64,000 bases of DNA from Alkalihalobacillus bogoriensis ATCC BAA-922 (GCF_000621445.1 NZ_JHYI01000011.1:62001-126000); one strand, 5' to 3'. Counted from the stretch's first letter, positions 37,353 to 46,889 are shown. Notes: generated by a model not told the origin, from the sequence alone. Numbers and translations: made by a program.

Positions 37353-37469
37353 AAGATAAGAAAGAGCATTAGAATTTTGCTATAGCAGTGAAGTTTTGAA
37401 AGCTTATTCTAGAAGAGCAAAGGCTCCGCACTTCGCTTGAAATGAAAAGTCGCTCTCACGTTTTTCTTA
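37353..37469 (+). repeat. dispersed repeat family 1, copy A (117 bp)
   Basis: Begins AAGATAAGAAA, ends GTTTTTCTTA; internal marks AGCAGTGAAG, AGCTTATTCTAGAAGAGC and GCTCCGCACTTCGCTTGAAA. It follows the swrC terminator and its last three bases are the stop codon of the convergent alarmone synthetase gene. Confidence 0.85.
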
Positions 37470-38117
37470 TGGTTGTTGTAAATATAAATAAACTTCATCA
37501 TCGTTTTCTTGTTTGATTGATTTTACTTCTTCATGGATCCGTTTCATTTTTACATCCATTAAATTTGCAGTATGAGCCGCTTCTTTTAATTCTTTTTCAA
37601 GGTACGCTGGAATGGCTTTTCCGTATTTATAAAAAATTTTATGTTCAATACTTGCCCAAAAATCCATGGCTAACGTCCGAAGTTGTATTTCTGCATAGAC
37701 ATGTTCAACACCAGTAGAGAGCGTAATTGGAACCTCGATAATCATATGTAAACTTTGGTATCCGTTTGGTTTAGGGAAGCGAATATAATCCTTTACTTCA
37801 ACAACATTGATATCCGTTCGTTTCAATAACTGGTGATGGATAATGTAAATATCAGTAGTAAATGGACATACGATCCGTAATCCGGCAATATCAAAAAGCT
37901 TCATTTTTGCATTATCTAAGGTAGGCTCTATATTTTTTCGTTTGAGCTTTTGCATAATACTTTGAGGTGTTTTTAGTCGAGTTTTAATGTGTTCCATTGG
38001 GTTATAGTCATTCATAAATTTTGCTTCTTCAGCAATGATGTTTATTTTTGTTTGTAATTCATCAAGGGCAAATTTATATGGTAACAGAAAGTCTTTCCAT
38101 TTCTTAAAATTGTCCAT
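37467..38117 (-). CDS. ywaC: small alarmone synthetase, YwaC/RelP type
   Basis: 216-residue single-domain (p)ppGpp synthetase of the RelA/SpoT synthetase fold with no hydrolase or regulatory domains. Marks: NPMEHIKTRLKTPQSIMQKL (substrate loop), FDIAGLRIVCPF, DYIRFPKPNGYQSLHMII (G-loop), YAEIQLRTLAMDFWASIEHKI (catalytic Glu). This is the RelP/YwaC arrangement, whose genes respond to cell-envelope or alkali stress. The frame opens at 38147, but AAGGAG places the start at ATG 38117. A perfect 14-bp operator-like palindrome is 24 nt upstream. Its stop codon coincides with the end of repeat copy A. Confidence 0.93.
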   Translation of the reverse strand: MDNFKKWKDFLLPYKFALDELQTKINIIAEEAKFMNDYNPMEHIKTRLKTPQSIMQKLKRKNIEPTLDNAKMKLFDIAGLRIVCPFTTDIYIIHHQLLKRTDINVVEVKDYIRFPKPNGYQSLHMIIEVPITLSTGVEHVYAEIQLRTLAMDFWASIEHKIFYKYGKAIPAYLEKELKEAAHTANLMDVKMKRIHEEVKSIKQENDDEVYLYLQQP

Positions 38118-38140
38118 AAGAATACTCCTTTTTAACAAAA

Positions 38141-38154
38141 TGACCACTTGGTCA
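38141..38154 (-). promoter_or_regulatory. perfect palindrome before ywaC
   Basis: TGACCACTTGGTCA, 6-2-6 palindrome, in the ywaC 5' region. The form is typical of TetR-family operators; no tetR gene is nearby. Confidence 0.5.
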
Positions 38155-38464
38155 CTTTGATCGTACTGCTAACAAGAAAAACAGTCAATGAAGAAGGCGT
38201 AAAGGATTGTGTAAGATTGTTAAAAAAAGTAATTAAAAACTGGAAGAAGTCAACAGTATGAAAAAATGCAAATTTACAAATCCTAACATTATCAACTAAG
38301 TAAAGGGAGAGAATAGGATGGAACACATCTTAGAGGTGAGGCGTTTTCATGTATTAAGAATAGGAGGTGAAACAAAAGGTAAGAAAACATGGAGGAAGAA
38401 TACATATAATCTAAAGTTTCTATTTCAAAAAAACAAAAAACTTTTTTTGAACTGGTAGGTCAAT

Positions 38465-38953
38465 ATGAGAAAAAAGAAACCTACAAAACATGAAGCGTTG
38501 TTATGGACTATTGCTTTACCAGGATTTGGTCAGTTTTTAAATGGAAAAATAATAAAAGGTATTTTATTTTCTGTTTCAGAGGTCGTCATTAATGTATTGA
38601 GTCGCTTTAATTTAGCGATTCTTTATTCATTCAATTGGAAAATACAAGAAGCGATTGAAGTTATTGACTACCAATGGTTGATGTTTTATCCATGTTTATA
38701 TATGTATTCCTTATGGGACGCCTACAGTGATGCAGAAGGGGATTCACCTCCTCACTTCTACTTGCCATTTGTATTTGGGGCCTATTTTGTAACGATAGGG
38801 TTAATGTATTCGGAAAGGGTTACAATCTTTGGGATATTATTTGGTCCAGTATTTTTACCAATTCTATTTTTACCGATTGGTTTATTTATTGGAACGATTA
38901 TTCGGCGAATATTAGTGTATTATCAACAAAAGGAAGCTCAAACAACTGAGTAA
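38465..38953 (+). CDS. polytopic membrane protein of unknown function
   Basis: 162 residues with four likely helices (about 12-30, 38-58, 98-118, 125-150). The N-terminal basic patch MRKKKPTKHEA and LPGFGQFLNGKIIKGILF resemble the TM2-domain-like segment (G-x-G-x(n)-G-K-x-x-K-G) of small Bacillus membrane proteins. GGTAGGT lies shortly before the ATG. I do not recognise the family further. It precedes a secreted protein gene on the same strand with an 80-nt gap. Confidence 0.75.
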   Translation: MRKKKPTKHEALLWTIALPGFGQFLNGKIIKGILFSVSEVVINVLSRFNLAILYSFNWKIQEAIEVIDYQWLMFYPCLYMYSLWDAYSDAEGDSPPHFYLPFVFGAYFVTIGLMYSERVTIFGILFGPVFLPILFLPIGLFIGTIIRRILVYYQQKEAQTTE

Positions 38954-39048
38954 ATCCAAGGTACATAAAAAAAATTGTGCCTTTCTGTATAAAGTTGGTG
39001 GTACCCAAACACACTAACAAAACAGTGTGAGGATTGGAGTGTATGTAT

Positions 39049-39381
39049 ATGAAAAAAATGATAGTAACAGGTATAGCTTTTATGATGATGAGTACAGCAT
39101 CCTTTGTGGGACAAACTGTAGACGCAAAAGAAAATGGGCTGCATAAAGAAACAGAACAAGCCATTGAGCTAAATGAGGAACAAAAACAAGAAATGGCAGT
39201 TTTGTATGAAGAGTTGTTTTCTACAAAAGAAGAAATCATCAAAAAGTATGCTGAGTTTGGAGTTATTTCAACTGAAAAAGCAGAAGAAATCGTAAAGAAA
39301 ATGCAAGAACATCATAAAAAAGTAAAGGAATCTGATTTCATCCCAAAATGGGAGCATCATAAAGCAAGAAAACAGCCATAA
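39049..39381 (+). CDS. secreted YckD-like (DUF2680) protein
   Basis: 110 residues with a signal peptide: MKKMIVTGIAFMMMSTASF then VGQTVDA-KE, a credible SPase I site after DA. The mature part has the DUF2680 pattern LNEEQKQEMAVLYEELFSTK and IKKYAEFGVISTEKAEEI, as in B. subtilis YckD. The frame begins at 39034 and ATG 39043 is possible, but GGAG (39036-39039) is 9 nt from ATG 39049 and only 3 nt from 39043. Small exported helical proteins of this kind have no settled function. Followed by a strong terminator. Confidence 0.8.
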   Translation: MKKMIVTGIAFMMMSTASFVGQTVDAKENGLHKETEQAIELNEEQKQEMAVLYEELFSTKEEIIKKYAEFGVISTEKAEEIVKKMQEHHKKVKESDFIPKWEHHKARKQP

Positions 39382-39383
39382 AA

Positions 39384-39416
39384 AAAAGAAAACCACGTGG
39401 TGTGGTTTTCTTTTTT
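39384..39416 (+). terminator. terminator after the YckD-like gene
   Basis: AAAAGAAAACCAC paired with GTGGTTTTCTTTT around GTGGT, then a T-run; repeat cluster 2 starts 3 nt later. Confidence 0.9.
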
Positions 39417-39418
39417 GG

Positions 39419-39602
39419 GTGCGGACATTGGTTCCGCTATTTGTAAAAAATTGAGATTCCGTGCTTGCTTACGGACGTATGTTCCGCTATCTATAAGGAA
39501 TAAAGCATTTTTACCACTGTTTTTTTTAAGTAACGGAACGTATGTCCGTAACAAAATGAAAATGGCCTTTTTTTCGTGCAATAGCGGAATCGATGTCCGA
39601 TA
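39419..39602. repeat. palindromic repeat cluster, locus 2 (four units)
   Basis: 22-nt units forward at 39419 and 39469, inverted at 39530 and 39581; spacing 50, 61, 51 nt. Units 1 and 4 pair as outer arms and units 2 and 3 as inner arms of a nested hairpin. Unit cores are CGGACAT..GTTCCGCTA and their inverse. It fills the gap between the YckD-like gene and the convergent receptor gene. Confidence 0.85.
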
Positions 39603-39611
39603 GAAACTTGA

Positions 39612-41078
39612 TTACATTAAATTTTGAGCCTTTTCTGTTGTTGAATCCATATATTGTGCGACCTTTAAGTTGTCATTTGTTAAATCTTCAACAGTAGCAT
39701 TCATTTCTTCGAGACTTGCACTAGCTTCTTCAATAATTGCAGCTAGTTCAGAAGTAGCCCCTTCAATTTTGGTAGAACCCTCTTTTACCCCAACAGAAAC
39801 TTTTGTTAATTGTTCGATATTTTGATTTAAATTCGTTAATGTTTTGGCCATGAGAATAAACGATTGGGAAACTTTATCCGTTGTTTCTGCGCCTTTTTCA
39901 ATTCTTGAGCTGCTAACGGCCATTCTTTCAACAGCTTCATTATTACTTTGATTTAATTCGTTTAAGTTTGTTGTAATTTTTTCTGTTGTTTTTCCTGTGA
40001 TTTCAGCTAGTTTGCGAATTTCACTGGCAACAACTGAAAATCCTTTACCGGCTTCTCCTGCTCGAGCCGCTTCAATCGAAGCGTTTAACGCGAGTAAATT
40101 CGTTTGTTCTGTTATTTCTTTAATCGTTCCTGCGAACGAGTTTGTTTCACTGATTTTTTGACTAAGCACTTTAAATGTTTTATTTAAAGCGAGGATTCCT
40201 TCTTTTAATTCAGCCATTTCTTTATGGTGAGATTCCATTTGTTTTTGATTTTCTTGGATAACGCCTGTTGCTTGCTCTGATTCTGATAATAGATCAATGG
40301 ATAGGTGATGCAATTGTTCCATCGATTGTTTTGTTTCAAAGGCTCGTTCTGAAATATCGCTAATTTGTTCGGCCTGTATAAGACTTCCAGCTGAAACTTC
40401 ATGAATGGCTGTCTTTAATTCATTTTGAGCCGTTAAGTTTGATTGAATGCGTTTGTTCGCATCTGTTACATTTTCAATAATCGTTGAAACGTTTTGATGA
40501 AGAAGTACCCGTTCTTTTTCTTTTCGTTCCGCTTCTTCCTCAGCTTCCTGTGTAAAACGTTTTAATGCTTTAAATTGGTTTTGATTTAAAGAAATAACAA
40601 CGAGCAAAATAACTCCTAATAACACATACAGTAACATCGAATAACTAAAGAGATAATCGATAGCTTCTTTTTTTGGTCCAACCGCCATCACTTTATTTAA
40701 AATAAGTCCTACAATCCCAAATGAAAAGCCGATTAAAAACACAGTTCGGTTTAAATGAACAGCCGCTAATAAAGCTGTAAAGGGAAAGATTAAAAGAATG
40801 GTTTCTTGACTTCCGATAACAAAAATAACAGAAATTGCAGCAATATTCATAACAATGATAGCAACGTATGGAAAAGGGAACGGTTTATTTAAGTACAACT
40901 GAATGAAATAAGCCGTAGTAAGAATAACTAATTGAGCTCCATATATAATCATCATTTCAACAGCATTTGTAATAATAGAGAGAATTAGGACAGTAACTAA
41001 TGTAATCGAGTAAGTGACGAGCAATAAAAGATTTTTCTTTTTATAATCAGATACATGTAATTGTTCAATTGCGGTCAT
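39612..41078 (-). CDS. methyl-accepting chemotaxis protein with polytopic N-terminus
   Basis: 488 residues. Instead of a two-helix sensor, it has six likely membrane helices (about 15-175) with short loops and no HAMP, so it senses within or through the membrane. The signalling coiled coil (about 190-488) has the CheA-binding tip [26 protein letters not shown] precedes the ATG by 6 nt on the minus strand. The same architecture occurs again at 43484-44953; the two share little N-terminal sequence, so they probably respond to different stimuli. Confidence 0.9.
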   Translation of the reverse strand: MTAIEQLHVSDYKKKNLLLLVTYSITLVTVLILSIITNAVEMMIIYGAQLVILTTAYFIQLYLNKPFPFPYVAIIVMNIAAISVIFVIGSQETILLIFPFTALLAAVHLNRTVFLIGFSFGIVGLILNKVMAVGPKKEAIDYLFSYSMLLYVLLGVILLVVISLNQNQFKALKRFTQEAEEEAERKEKERVLLHQNVSTIIENVTDANKRIQSNLTAQNELKTAIHEVSAGSLIQAEQISDISERAFETKQSMEQLHHLSIDLLSESEQATGVIQENQKQMESHHKEMAELKEGILALNKTFKVLSQKISETNSFAGTIKEITEQTNLLALNASIEAARAGEAGKGFSVVASEIRKLAEITGKTTEKITTNLNELNQSNNEAVERMAVSSSRIEKGAETTDKVSQSFILMAKTLTNLNQNIEQLTKVSVGVKEGSTKIEGATSELAAIIEEASASLEEMNATVEDLTNDNLKVAQYMDSTTEKAQNLM

Positions 41079-41426
41079 GGTTACACCTCTTTTTTAAAAG
41101 TTTTGTTATTAAAGTAATAGTACCATAGCCTCATTTGTAAGTATAGATATATTCTTGGTTATTAAATAAGAAGAAAGTGTGAACCGTGTTCTCCTTTTCT
41201 AAACTTATAAGAAAGCATGTGAAGCTTTGAAAGCTTATTCAAGAAGAGCGAAGACTGCGCACCTGCGCGTTTCACCCCAAGAAGAGCACTTGTGGTTCAC
41301 TGTCAATAGCGGGCAGGGATCCGCACTTCGCTTGAAACGAAAAGATGGATCCGCGTTTTTCTTATTCCATAATTTTTATTGTGTTTACACATACTATTGT
41401 TGATGAAAGAAAAGAGGAGGAGCGCT
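41079..41426. other. 348-bp divergent intergenic region
   Basis: Holds the promoters of the receptor gene (minus) and nrnB (plus), not clearly visible, and repeat family 1 copy B (41203-41364). No coding remnant seen. Confidence 0.6.
41203..41364 (+). repeat. dispersed repeat family 1, copy B (162 bp)
   Basis: Starts ACTTATAAGAAAGC, ends GTTTTTCTTA. It carries the extra ~63-bp block (about 41255-41317: GCGCACCTGCGCGTTTCACC...GCGGGCAGGG) shared only with copy C. This is the only copy between divergent genes and not after a clear terminator. Confidence 0.8.
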
Positions 41427-42674
41427 ATGTATTTTTTGTTTTCCCATAATGATTTAGATGGTGTCGGTTGTGGGATTTTAGCTAAATTAGCTTTCGGCGA
41501 ACAAGCAGAGGTACGCTATAATTCTGTGTCAGGGTTAGATTTACAAGTTGAACGGTATTTGGAAAAAAAACATAAGCAAGATGTATTGTTGATTACTGAT
41601 TTATCTGTTCATGCTGAAAATGAAAAGAAAATAGAAGCGTTTGTAAAAGCAGGTGGTCATGTCACATTGCTAGACCATCATAAAACAGCGCTTCATTTGA
41701 ATGAATATAGTTGGGGACATGTGAAAGTCTCTTATGAGGATGGGAGATTAACTTCTGCCACGAGCTTACTTTATGATTATTTCATTGAAAATAAGCTGTT
41801 GCCCCCAACTCCTATTGTCGAACAGTTTGTTGAACTTGTAAGACTGTATGATACATGGGAATGGGAAGGAAAAAATGAACTGACAGCGAAACAGTTAAAT
41901 GACCTATTTTTCTTATTGTCGATTGATGAATTTGAAGAAAGAATGGTGGCCCGATTACAGACTGAAACACAATTTGAATTCAATGAGTTTGAACAAAAAA
42001 TATTGGCGATGGAAGAAGATAAGATTGGACGGTATGTGAGGAAAAAACGTCGAGAGCTAACCCAAACGTTTATTCATGGTTTTTGTACTGGGATTGTTCA
42101 CGCGGAATCTTATCATTCAGAATTAGGAAATGAACTAGGAAAAGACAGTCCTCATCTTGACTATATTGCTATTATTAATGTCGGCGGGAAACGTATTAGT
42201 TTACGAACGATTCATGACGATATTGATGTATCCGAAATTGCACACCGTTATGGAGGAGGAGGTCATGCGAAAGCGTCGGGCTGTTCGTTAACAACAGAAG
42301 CATATGACGAATATGTAGCTAAGGTATTTCCGTTAGAGCCATTGCGAATTGATGCGACAAGAAATCGTTATAATGAAAAAGGCTCCAGTCATGGATGTTT
42401 ATACGTAAATTACGAGCAAGATCAATTTTACCTTTATCCAACCGAAGAAGAAGTTTGGGCAATTGAAAAAAATGGAGAAAAGCTGGAGCAAGAATATTCA
42501 AGCTTTGAAGAAGCAGAACGAATGATTAAGCGAACAGAGGGTGCTTCCCTCGCCCGTGATGAGTTATTTATCCGGTTTCTTATGGATAATGTCATTCATT
42601 CAAGACTAGTTTCACTCGAGATGTTAGATTATATTAAGGGGGAAGAAACAGAGGGCGAACATTATTTTTCGTAA
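41427..42674 (+). CDS. nrnB: DHH-family phosphoesterase, NrnB-like nanoRNase
   Basis: 415 residues. Metal motifs of the DHH fold: FSHNDLDGVGCG (motif I), ITDLSVH (II), LLDHHKTA (DHH proper), and in the C-terminal DHHA1 domain YGGGGHAKASGCS. B. subtilis NrnB (YngD, ~400 aa) degrades oligoribonucleotides and pAp-type substrates and has this length and order. AGAGGAGGAG is 6 nt before ATG 41427; the frame extends to 41379 without an RBS. The downstream nucleotidyltransferase-like gene begins 19 nt later. Confidence 0.87.
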   Translation: MYFLFSHNDLDGVGCGILAKLAFGEQAEVRYNSVSGLDLQVERYLEKKHKQDVLLITDLSVHAENEKKIEAFVKAGGHVTLLDHHKTALHLNEYSWGHVKVSYEDGRLTSATSLLYDYFIENKLLPPTPIVEQFVELVRLYDTWEWEGKNELTAKQLNDLFFLLSIDEFEERMVARLQTETQFEFNEFEQKILAMEEDKIGRYVRKKRRELTQTFIHGFCTGIVHAESYHSELGNELGKDSPHLDYIAIINVGGKRISLRTIHDDIDVSEIAHRYGGGGHAKASGCSLTTEAYDEYVAKVFPLEPLRIDATRNRYNEKGSSHGCLYVNYEQDQFYLYPTEEEVWAIEKNGEKLEQEYSSFEEAERMIKRTEGASLARDELFIRFLMDNVIHSRLVSLEMLDYIKGEETEGEHYFS

Positions 42675-42693
42675 ATAAAAAAAGGAGTTATCA

Positions 42694-43443
42694 GTGCATA
42701 CGTATATCAATCAAATGATAAAGGAAATTGAAACAAAGCATGATGTGAAAATCGTCTTTGCTTGTGAAACAGGGAGCTTGGCAGCAGGGTTACACTCTCC
42801 TTTTAGTGACTATGATAACCGTTTTATTTATACTAGGCGTTTTGACTCGTATGTCACTCTATTTGAATATCCAGATACAATCACGTTATTAGAAAACAAG
42901 ATTGAGCTACACGGCTGGGATATGAAAAAAGCGATCTTGCTTCTTATAAAATCAAACCCATCCTTATTAGAGTGGTTCCAATCCCCGCAACTTCCAGTGA
43001 CAAATGAGGCTATCTTTCAGAAACTAAAAGAGAAAAGTCTTTTATATTTCTGTCCTGGTACATGTTTTTATCACTATAGGAAGATGGCAGAAGCAAATGA
43101 AAGAAAAGTGGATATTGATAATGTAAAGTCCTATATCACGGTGGTAAAACCGCTATTAGCATGTAGGTGGATTGTTCAATATGGGACAATTCCACCTATT
43201 CATTTTGAAACATTAGTACAAGCTGTAAATATAACAGACTCGCTAAAAGAGCAATTCCTGAAAATGGCGCAAGTAAAACGGGGTGAAATAACAGAACAGC
43301 TTGACTTTAATGCCATTCAAGCATTTGTTTTACAACAGTTAAATGATTTTGCCCACAAAGTTGTGAAAAAGAAAAGTATAAGGAAGGAAGAGGGGGAGCT
43401 TACAGCCTTCTTTCAACATATCGTAAAAGAAGCATGGGAATAA
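42694..43443 (+). CDS. YcgL-family predicted nucleotidyltransferase
   Basis: 249 residues. N-terminal GSLAAGLHSPFSDYDNRFIY is the minimal nucleotidyltransferase signature (GS-x(n)-D-x-D) of the YcgL family; ENKIELHGWDMKKAI and SPLVYXDW-like positions follow in the helical part. GTG start with AAAGGAG 6 nt upstream. It is downstream of nrnB (19 nt) and probably co-transcribed. Family members are poorly studied; activity on nucleotides or nucleic-acid ends is an inference from fold. Confidence 0.8.
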   Translation: MHTYINQMIKEIETKHDVKIVFACETGSLAAGLHSPFSDYDNRFIYTRRFDSYVTLFEYPDTITLLENKIELHGWDMKKAILLLIKSNPSLLEWFQSPQLPVTNEAIFQKLKEKSLLYFCPGTCFYHYRKMAEANERKVDIDNVKSYITVVKPLLACRWIVQYGTIPPIHFETLVQAVNITDSLKEQFLKMAQVKRGEITEQLDFNAIQAFVLQQLNDFAHKVVKKKSIRKEEGELTAFFQHIVKEAWE

Positions 43444-43447
43444 ATGA

Positions 43448-43484
43448 AACCCCAATCGTTTAGGAAACGTTGGGGTTTCATGTT
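43448..43484 (+). terminator. terminator between the YcgL-like and receptor genes
   Basis: GAAACCCCAA paired with TTGGGGTTTC around a 14-nt loop; serves the convergent receptor gene as well. Confidence 0.85.
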
Positions 43485-44953
43485 TAGGATTCCATTAATA
43501 CTGTTAATTTTGATGTGACTTCCTCTAATTCTTTAAAAGTAGAAACAACGTCTTCAATTCGTTGATGCTGTTCTTCTACACTCGCTAAAATCTCCTCAAT
43601 TGACGCACTTGACTGTTGTGTAACAGCAGTGACAGAAGATATTTCGGTAATTAACGCTTCAATATCTTTTTGAAGTTTTTCTACTAAACTTTCAACCAAT
43701 GTTGCTTGAGTGGCAACTGCTTCTGTATTTGTGCTAATCTGGTTGAATCGTTGAAGTGTGTCCTTTGTGACTTGTTCGCTTTTTTGAATGGCCAATTGTC
43801 CTTCTTTTACTTCATTTGTCACAGTCAATGTTTGTGTTTCAATAGCTTGTAAGATTTCGCGAATATCTGTTGTCGCCTGTTTGGAGTCTTCCGCTAGCTT
43901 TCGAACTTCATCAGCTACAATGGCAAACCCTCGACCATGTTCTCCAGCACGAGCAGCTTCGATGGCTGCATTTAAGGCAAGTAAATTTGTTTGTTCGGAA
44001 ATTTCAGTGATTTTAGACAAGAACCCGTTAATATTTTTATTTTGTTTCGTTAATCCTTCCATTAAAACGACCGTATTATCGATAATGCCATAAACATTAT
44101 TAATTTCTTCGGAAAGTCTTTCCATTTGTGTATGTCCATCCACTGTAATTTGTTTTGTTTCTTCTGTGCGTGTTTTCATAGAAACAGAAGAGTCTGCTAC
44201 TTGAAATACATTTTGACATGTCGATTGTATCGAATCATTCATCCCCATCACACTTGCAGATTGCGAATCTACCCCTTTTGCGACTTCGCCAAAGGCTGCC
44301 GTTATTTCTTGTGAGATACTTCCAGCAGACTGGACATTAGCTTTAAGATTGTCACTGAATGTTGACAAGGTAGCCACAGTTTGAGATACGTTTTGTAATA
44401 GGTGTTCGGTTTGTTTTTGCTGCTGTTCAATTTTTTCTTTATCCCGTTCAGCCTGCTGCTGAAGAGTTGTCCCGATTCGAGTTTGCATTAATAATATAAT
44501 AGTGACGACAAGGTAAAAAAGATTTAAGCCAAGAAGGTAATCATTCCCCGCTCCAAAAAACATTGTTTCTTGAAAAGTAAGGAAAAAATAATTAATTAAT
44601 CCTAATCCGACAACTCCAGAGAAAATGATGACACGATAATTGAAATAAATCGTAATAAATGAAAGACAGACATAAATCATAAAGAAATTTGTAAGTCGAG
44701 GTGAAGTTGAAATCATTGCAAAAGTTAAAATGGCTAAAGCAATGACAGCGATATATTGGATCGCATAAGGAGCAATATTTTGCCATGATAAGAAAGTAAT
44801 AATAATTGCTACTAGCAATCCAACAATAACGTATGGAATCATCTTTGATGGATTTGCAATCGCGTTTCCGATAATCCCCAAACCATACCCGATCCATAAT
44901 AAAAGCGTTAACAGTTTATTTCGACTTTGAATCATGTAATCTTCCTTTGACAT
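43484..44953 (-). CDS. methyl-accepting chemotaxis protein with polytopic N-terminus (second)
   Basis: 489 residues. Six likely membrane helices (about 10-165) replace an extracellular sensor; cytoplasmic signalling part (about 190-489) has the tip [20 protein letters not shown] and the C-terminal coiled coil with [20 protein letters not shown]. Start: GGGGGAAAG on the minus strand places ATG 44953; the longer frame to 44995 lacks support. It resembles the receptor at 39612 in layout. It lies between the YcgL-like gene and the CarD-like gene. Confidence 0.9.
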   Translation of the reverse strand: MSKEDYMIQSRNKLLTLLLWIGYGLGIIGNAIANPSKMIPYVIVGLLVAIIITFLSWQNIAPYAIQYIAVIALAILTFAMISTSPRLTNFFMIYVCLSFITIYFNYRVIIFSGVVGLGLINYFFLTFQETMFFGAGNDYLLGLNLFYLVVTIILLMQTRIGTTLQQQAERDKEKIEQQQKQTEHLLQNVSQTVATLSTFSDNLKANVQSAGSISQEITAAFGEVAKGVDSQSASVMGMNDSIQSTCQNVFQVADSSVSMKTRTEETKQITVDGHTQMERLSEEINNVYGIIDNTVVLMEGLTKQNKNINGFLSKITEISEQTNLLALNAAIEAARAGEHGRGFAIVADEVRKLAEDSKQATTDIREILQAIETQTLTVTNEVKEGQLAIQKSEQVTKDTLQRFNQISTNTEAVATQATLVESLVEKLQKDIEALITEISSVTAVTQQSSASIEEILASVEEQHQRIEDVVSTFKELEEVTSKLTVLMES

Positions 44954-45045
44954 CGTTCTTTCCCCCTTAATCCTTATGGGACTATTATAATACAACTTTT
45001 TACATTGTATAGAAAAAATTTCATAATATAAGGATGAATTGCAAA

Positions 45046-45082
45046 AAAAAAAGAACTCTCCATTGGAGAGAGTTCTTTTTTC
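45046..45082 (-). terminator. terminator shared by receptor and CarD-like gene ends
   Basis: GAACTCTCC-ATT-GGAGAGAGTTC type stem with A-run left and T-run right. Confidence 0.85.
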
Positions 45083-45083
45083 A

Positions 45084-45560
45084 TTAACTTATTTTTTTAT
45101 TTAGTATCTCACTTGCTTCTTCTTCGGAAATACCTTTAACGAGAATAAGTTCACTTGTTAAAATTTGCAGGGCGTTATCAAGCATCGATTTGTCTTGTGT
45201 ACTAATTTTTTGTTGACTTTTTAAATGAATAAGGTCACGGATAACTTGAGCACTTTCAAAGATATCGCCACTTTTCATTTTCTTTACGTTAAGATGATAT
45301 CGTTGATGACGATTTACACTCATATCTGGTTCCCCGTCAAAAATAATATCTAATACTTGCTCTAACGTTTCTGAGTCTACAACTTGACGAATGCCAAGGT
45401 TTGATGTTGTTCCAGTTGGTATCATCACTTGCATATTACTATGGTCCATATGGAAAATATAGTATGATTTCGTTTCGCCTAAAATTTCCTTTTCCTCAAT
45501 GTCCTTAATAACTCCAGCTCCATACATCGGATACACAATCTTATCGCCAACTTGATACAT
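45084..45560 (-). CDS. CarD/CdnL-TRCF family transcription regulator
   Basis: 158 residues. N-terminal RID-like domain (about 1-58): [20 protein letters not shown], the form that binds the RNA polymerase beta subunit in CarD and in Mfd. Helical C-terminal part (about 80-158) as in CarD proteins that contact the promoter. Mycobacterial CarD controls rRNA promoters; Bacillaceae homologues (YdeB) are less studied. GGGGG RBS 6 nt before the ATG on the minus strand. Monocistronic. Confidence 0.88.
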   Translation of the reverse strand: MYQVGDKIVYPMYGAGVIKDIEEKEILGETKSYYIFHMDHSNMQVMIPTGTTSNLGIRQVVDSETLEQVLDIIFDGEPDMSVNRHQRYHLNVKKMKSGDIFESAQVIRDLIHLKSQQKISTQDKSMLDNALQILTSELILVKGISEEEASEILNKKIS

Positions 45561-45780
45561 AATATGCCCCCTTAAAAAGCTAATGTCTACATTATATCAT
45601 ATTAAGTGAAGTTAATCAAAATTCGTAAAATTTTAATATTATCACTTTATTAGAATGAATGTCAATAAAAAAATCAAATAATGAAAACGATTTCTCCCTT
45701 GTTCTATATAAGTTTGTCCAATTTACTGAAAACTATCACATTTTTAAAATTTTTTTATTTATTTTTACACAGGATTGTTA

Positions 45781-45809
45781 TTGACGGTTAAGTTCCTATA
45801 GATTAAGAT
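45781..45809 (+). promoter_or_regulatory. sigma-A promoter upstream of the Mn riboswitch
   Basis: TTGACG (45781-45786), 17 nt, TAAGAT (45804-45809), about 20 nt before the aptamer. Confidence 0.7.
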
Positions 45810-45829
45810 ACGTTTAACTTCATACTACT

Positions 45830-45950
45830 CAAAGGGGAGTAGCTGTTCATTCAAAGTCGTCATCCCGGGTTTAAACGAAAACCCCGGCTTTGGTGGCAAC
45901 GAATTCGTTGTTAGCAAGACCTTTGCCAAACTCTGGTAGAGGTCTTTTTC
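45830..45950 (+). promoter_or_regulatory. yybP-ykoY (manganese) riboswitch with terminator
   Basis: The aptamer has the two conserved internal loops of the yybP-ykoY class: AAAGGGGAGTAGC at 45831-45843 and GCAAGACCTTTG at 45914-45925, joined by a three-way core with CCCGGG.../CCCCGG hairpin. P1 pairs CAAAGG (45830-45835) with CCTTTG (45920-45925). A terminator follows: AGACCT (45917-45922) with AGGTCT (45940-45945) and TTTTT. The P1 right strand and the terminator left arm overlap, so manganese-stabilised P1 should prevent termination (an ON switch). Confidence 0.93.
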
Positions 45951-46100
45951 CTTTGGATAAAAGTCTTTACTAGGAAAAGTAGTGAAGGGTTTTATTTATG
46001 ACATGCTGTTTTTTGCATACTTTGTTGTTTTATCGGTTCACGGCACCTTGGGCAGCAATTGTTTCAAGAACAGTATGATAAAAAGAGGAGACGAATGAAG

Positions 46101-46889
46101 ATGGATGTTCAGTTATTGTTGGAGTATGGTTGGGTACTAGTCGTGCTAATAGGATTAGAAGGTTTATTAGCAGCAGACAATGCGGTTGTGTTAGCAATGA
46201 TGGTAAAGCATTTGCCAGAAAAAGAACGTAAAAAAGCTTTGTTTTATGGGTTAGCAGGAGCTTTTGTTTTTCGGTTTGCTTCGTTGTTTTTGATTTCATT
46301 TCTAATCAATGTATGGCAAATTCAAGCTATTGGTGCTTTATACTTATTGTTTATTTCTGTGCATTTTCTCCTTAAGAAATATGTATTAAAAGCAAAAGAC
46401 GGAGGAGTAATAGCAGCAAAAGAAAAAGCAAAAAGCAATTTTTGGATAACGGTATTAAAAGTTGAACTTGCTGATATCGCTTTTGCTGTTGATTCCATCC
46501 TTGCTGCTGTTGCTTTAGCGGTAATGTTACCTGCGACGTCTTTACCGAATATTGGTGGCTTTGATGGGGGACAATTTCTCGTCATTTTAACAGGTGGATT
46601 AATTGGGGTCATTATTATGCGATTTGCGGCAGGGAAGTTTGTAGCCTTGTTACATCGTAAACCTGGATTAGAAACAGGGGCCTATTTAATTGTTGGCTGG
46701 GTTGGTGTGAAATTAGCGGTTTATACGATGGCCCATCCAAATTTGGCGTTCTTACCTGAAGGGTTTTCGCATAAAACTGAGTGGAAGATAATTTTTTGGA
46801 CAGTCCTCGTTATTATTGTTTTAGCTAGCTGGTTTTTATCAAAGGAAGAAGTGGCTGGACAAGAAGTGAAGCAAGTTAAGGCAGAGTAA
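46101..46889 (+). CDS. ykoY: TerC-family integral membrane protein, YkoY-like
   Basis: 262-residue TerC-family protein, implicated with YkoY/MeeF in Mn export and metalation of secreted enzymes. Seven or eight helices; the signature [30 protein letters not shown] carries the conserved Glu and Asp-Asn, and the second half has [18 protein letters not shown] with conserved Asp. ATG 46095 and 46101 are in frame after AGAGGAG (46084-46090); 46101 aligns with the usual MD-x-LLEYGW start and is chosen. Control by the upstream Mn riboswitch supports an Mn role. uppP follows 13 nt later. Confidence 0.93.
   Translation: MDVQLLLEYGWVLVVLIGLEGLLAADNAVVLAMMVKHLPEKERKKALFYGLAGAFVFRFASLFLISFLINVWQIQAIGALYLLFISVHFLLKKYVLKAKDGGVIAAKEKAKSNFWITVLKVELADIAFAVDSILAAVALAVMLPATSLPNIGGFDGGQFLVILTGGLIGVIIMRFAAGKFVALLHRKPGLETGAYLIVGWVGVKLAVYTMAHPNLAFLPEGFSHKTEWKIIFWTVLVIIVLASWFLSKEEVAGQEVKQVKAE

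Larger units (their letters stand above)
45561..46094 (+). other. 534-bp intergenic region with manganese riboswitch
   Basis: Divergent gap between the CarD-like gene and the terC-uppP operon. The first 220 bp are very A/T-rich with no recognised site; the remainder contains the promoter at 45781, riboswitch at 45830 and an untranslated leader with a second imperfect hairpin near 45955-45990. Confidence 0.8.

Noticed and set aside
38318-38458. 46-codon frame with an upstream GGGAGAG
   Set aside because: Very basic composition, A/T-rich codons and an internal strong Shine-Dalgarno-like sequence; no terminator or family support. More likely the leader of the membrane protein gene at 38465.
39000-39030. 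T-box-like element before the YckD-like gene (TGGTGGTACCC)
   Set aside because: No stem I, no specifier loop and no terminator/antiterminator pair; the gene is not amino-acid related.
33117-39602. CRISPR array
   Set aside because: Repeats are few, inverted pairs exist, spacing is not 30-40 nt between identical direct repeats, and no cas genes are near.
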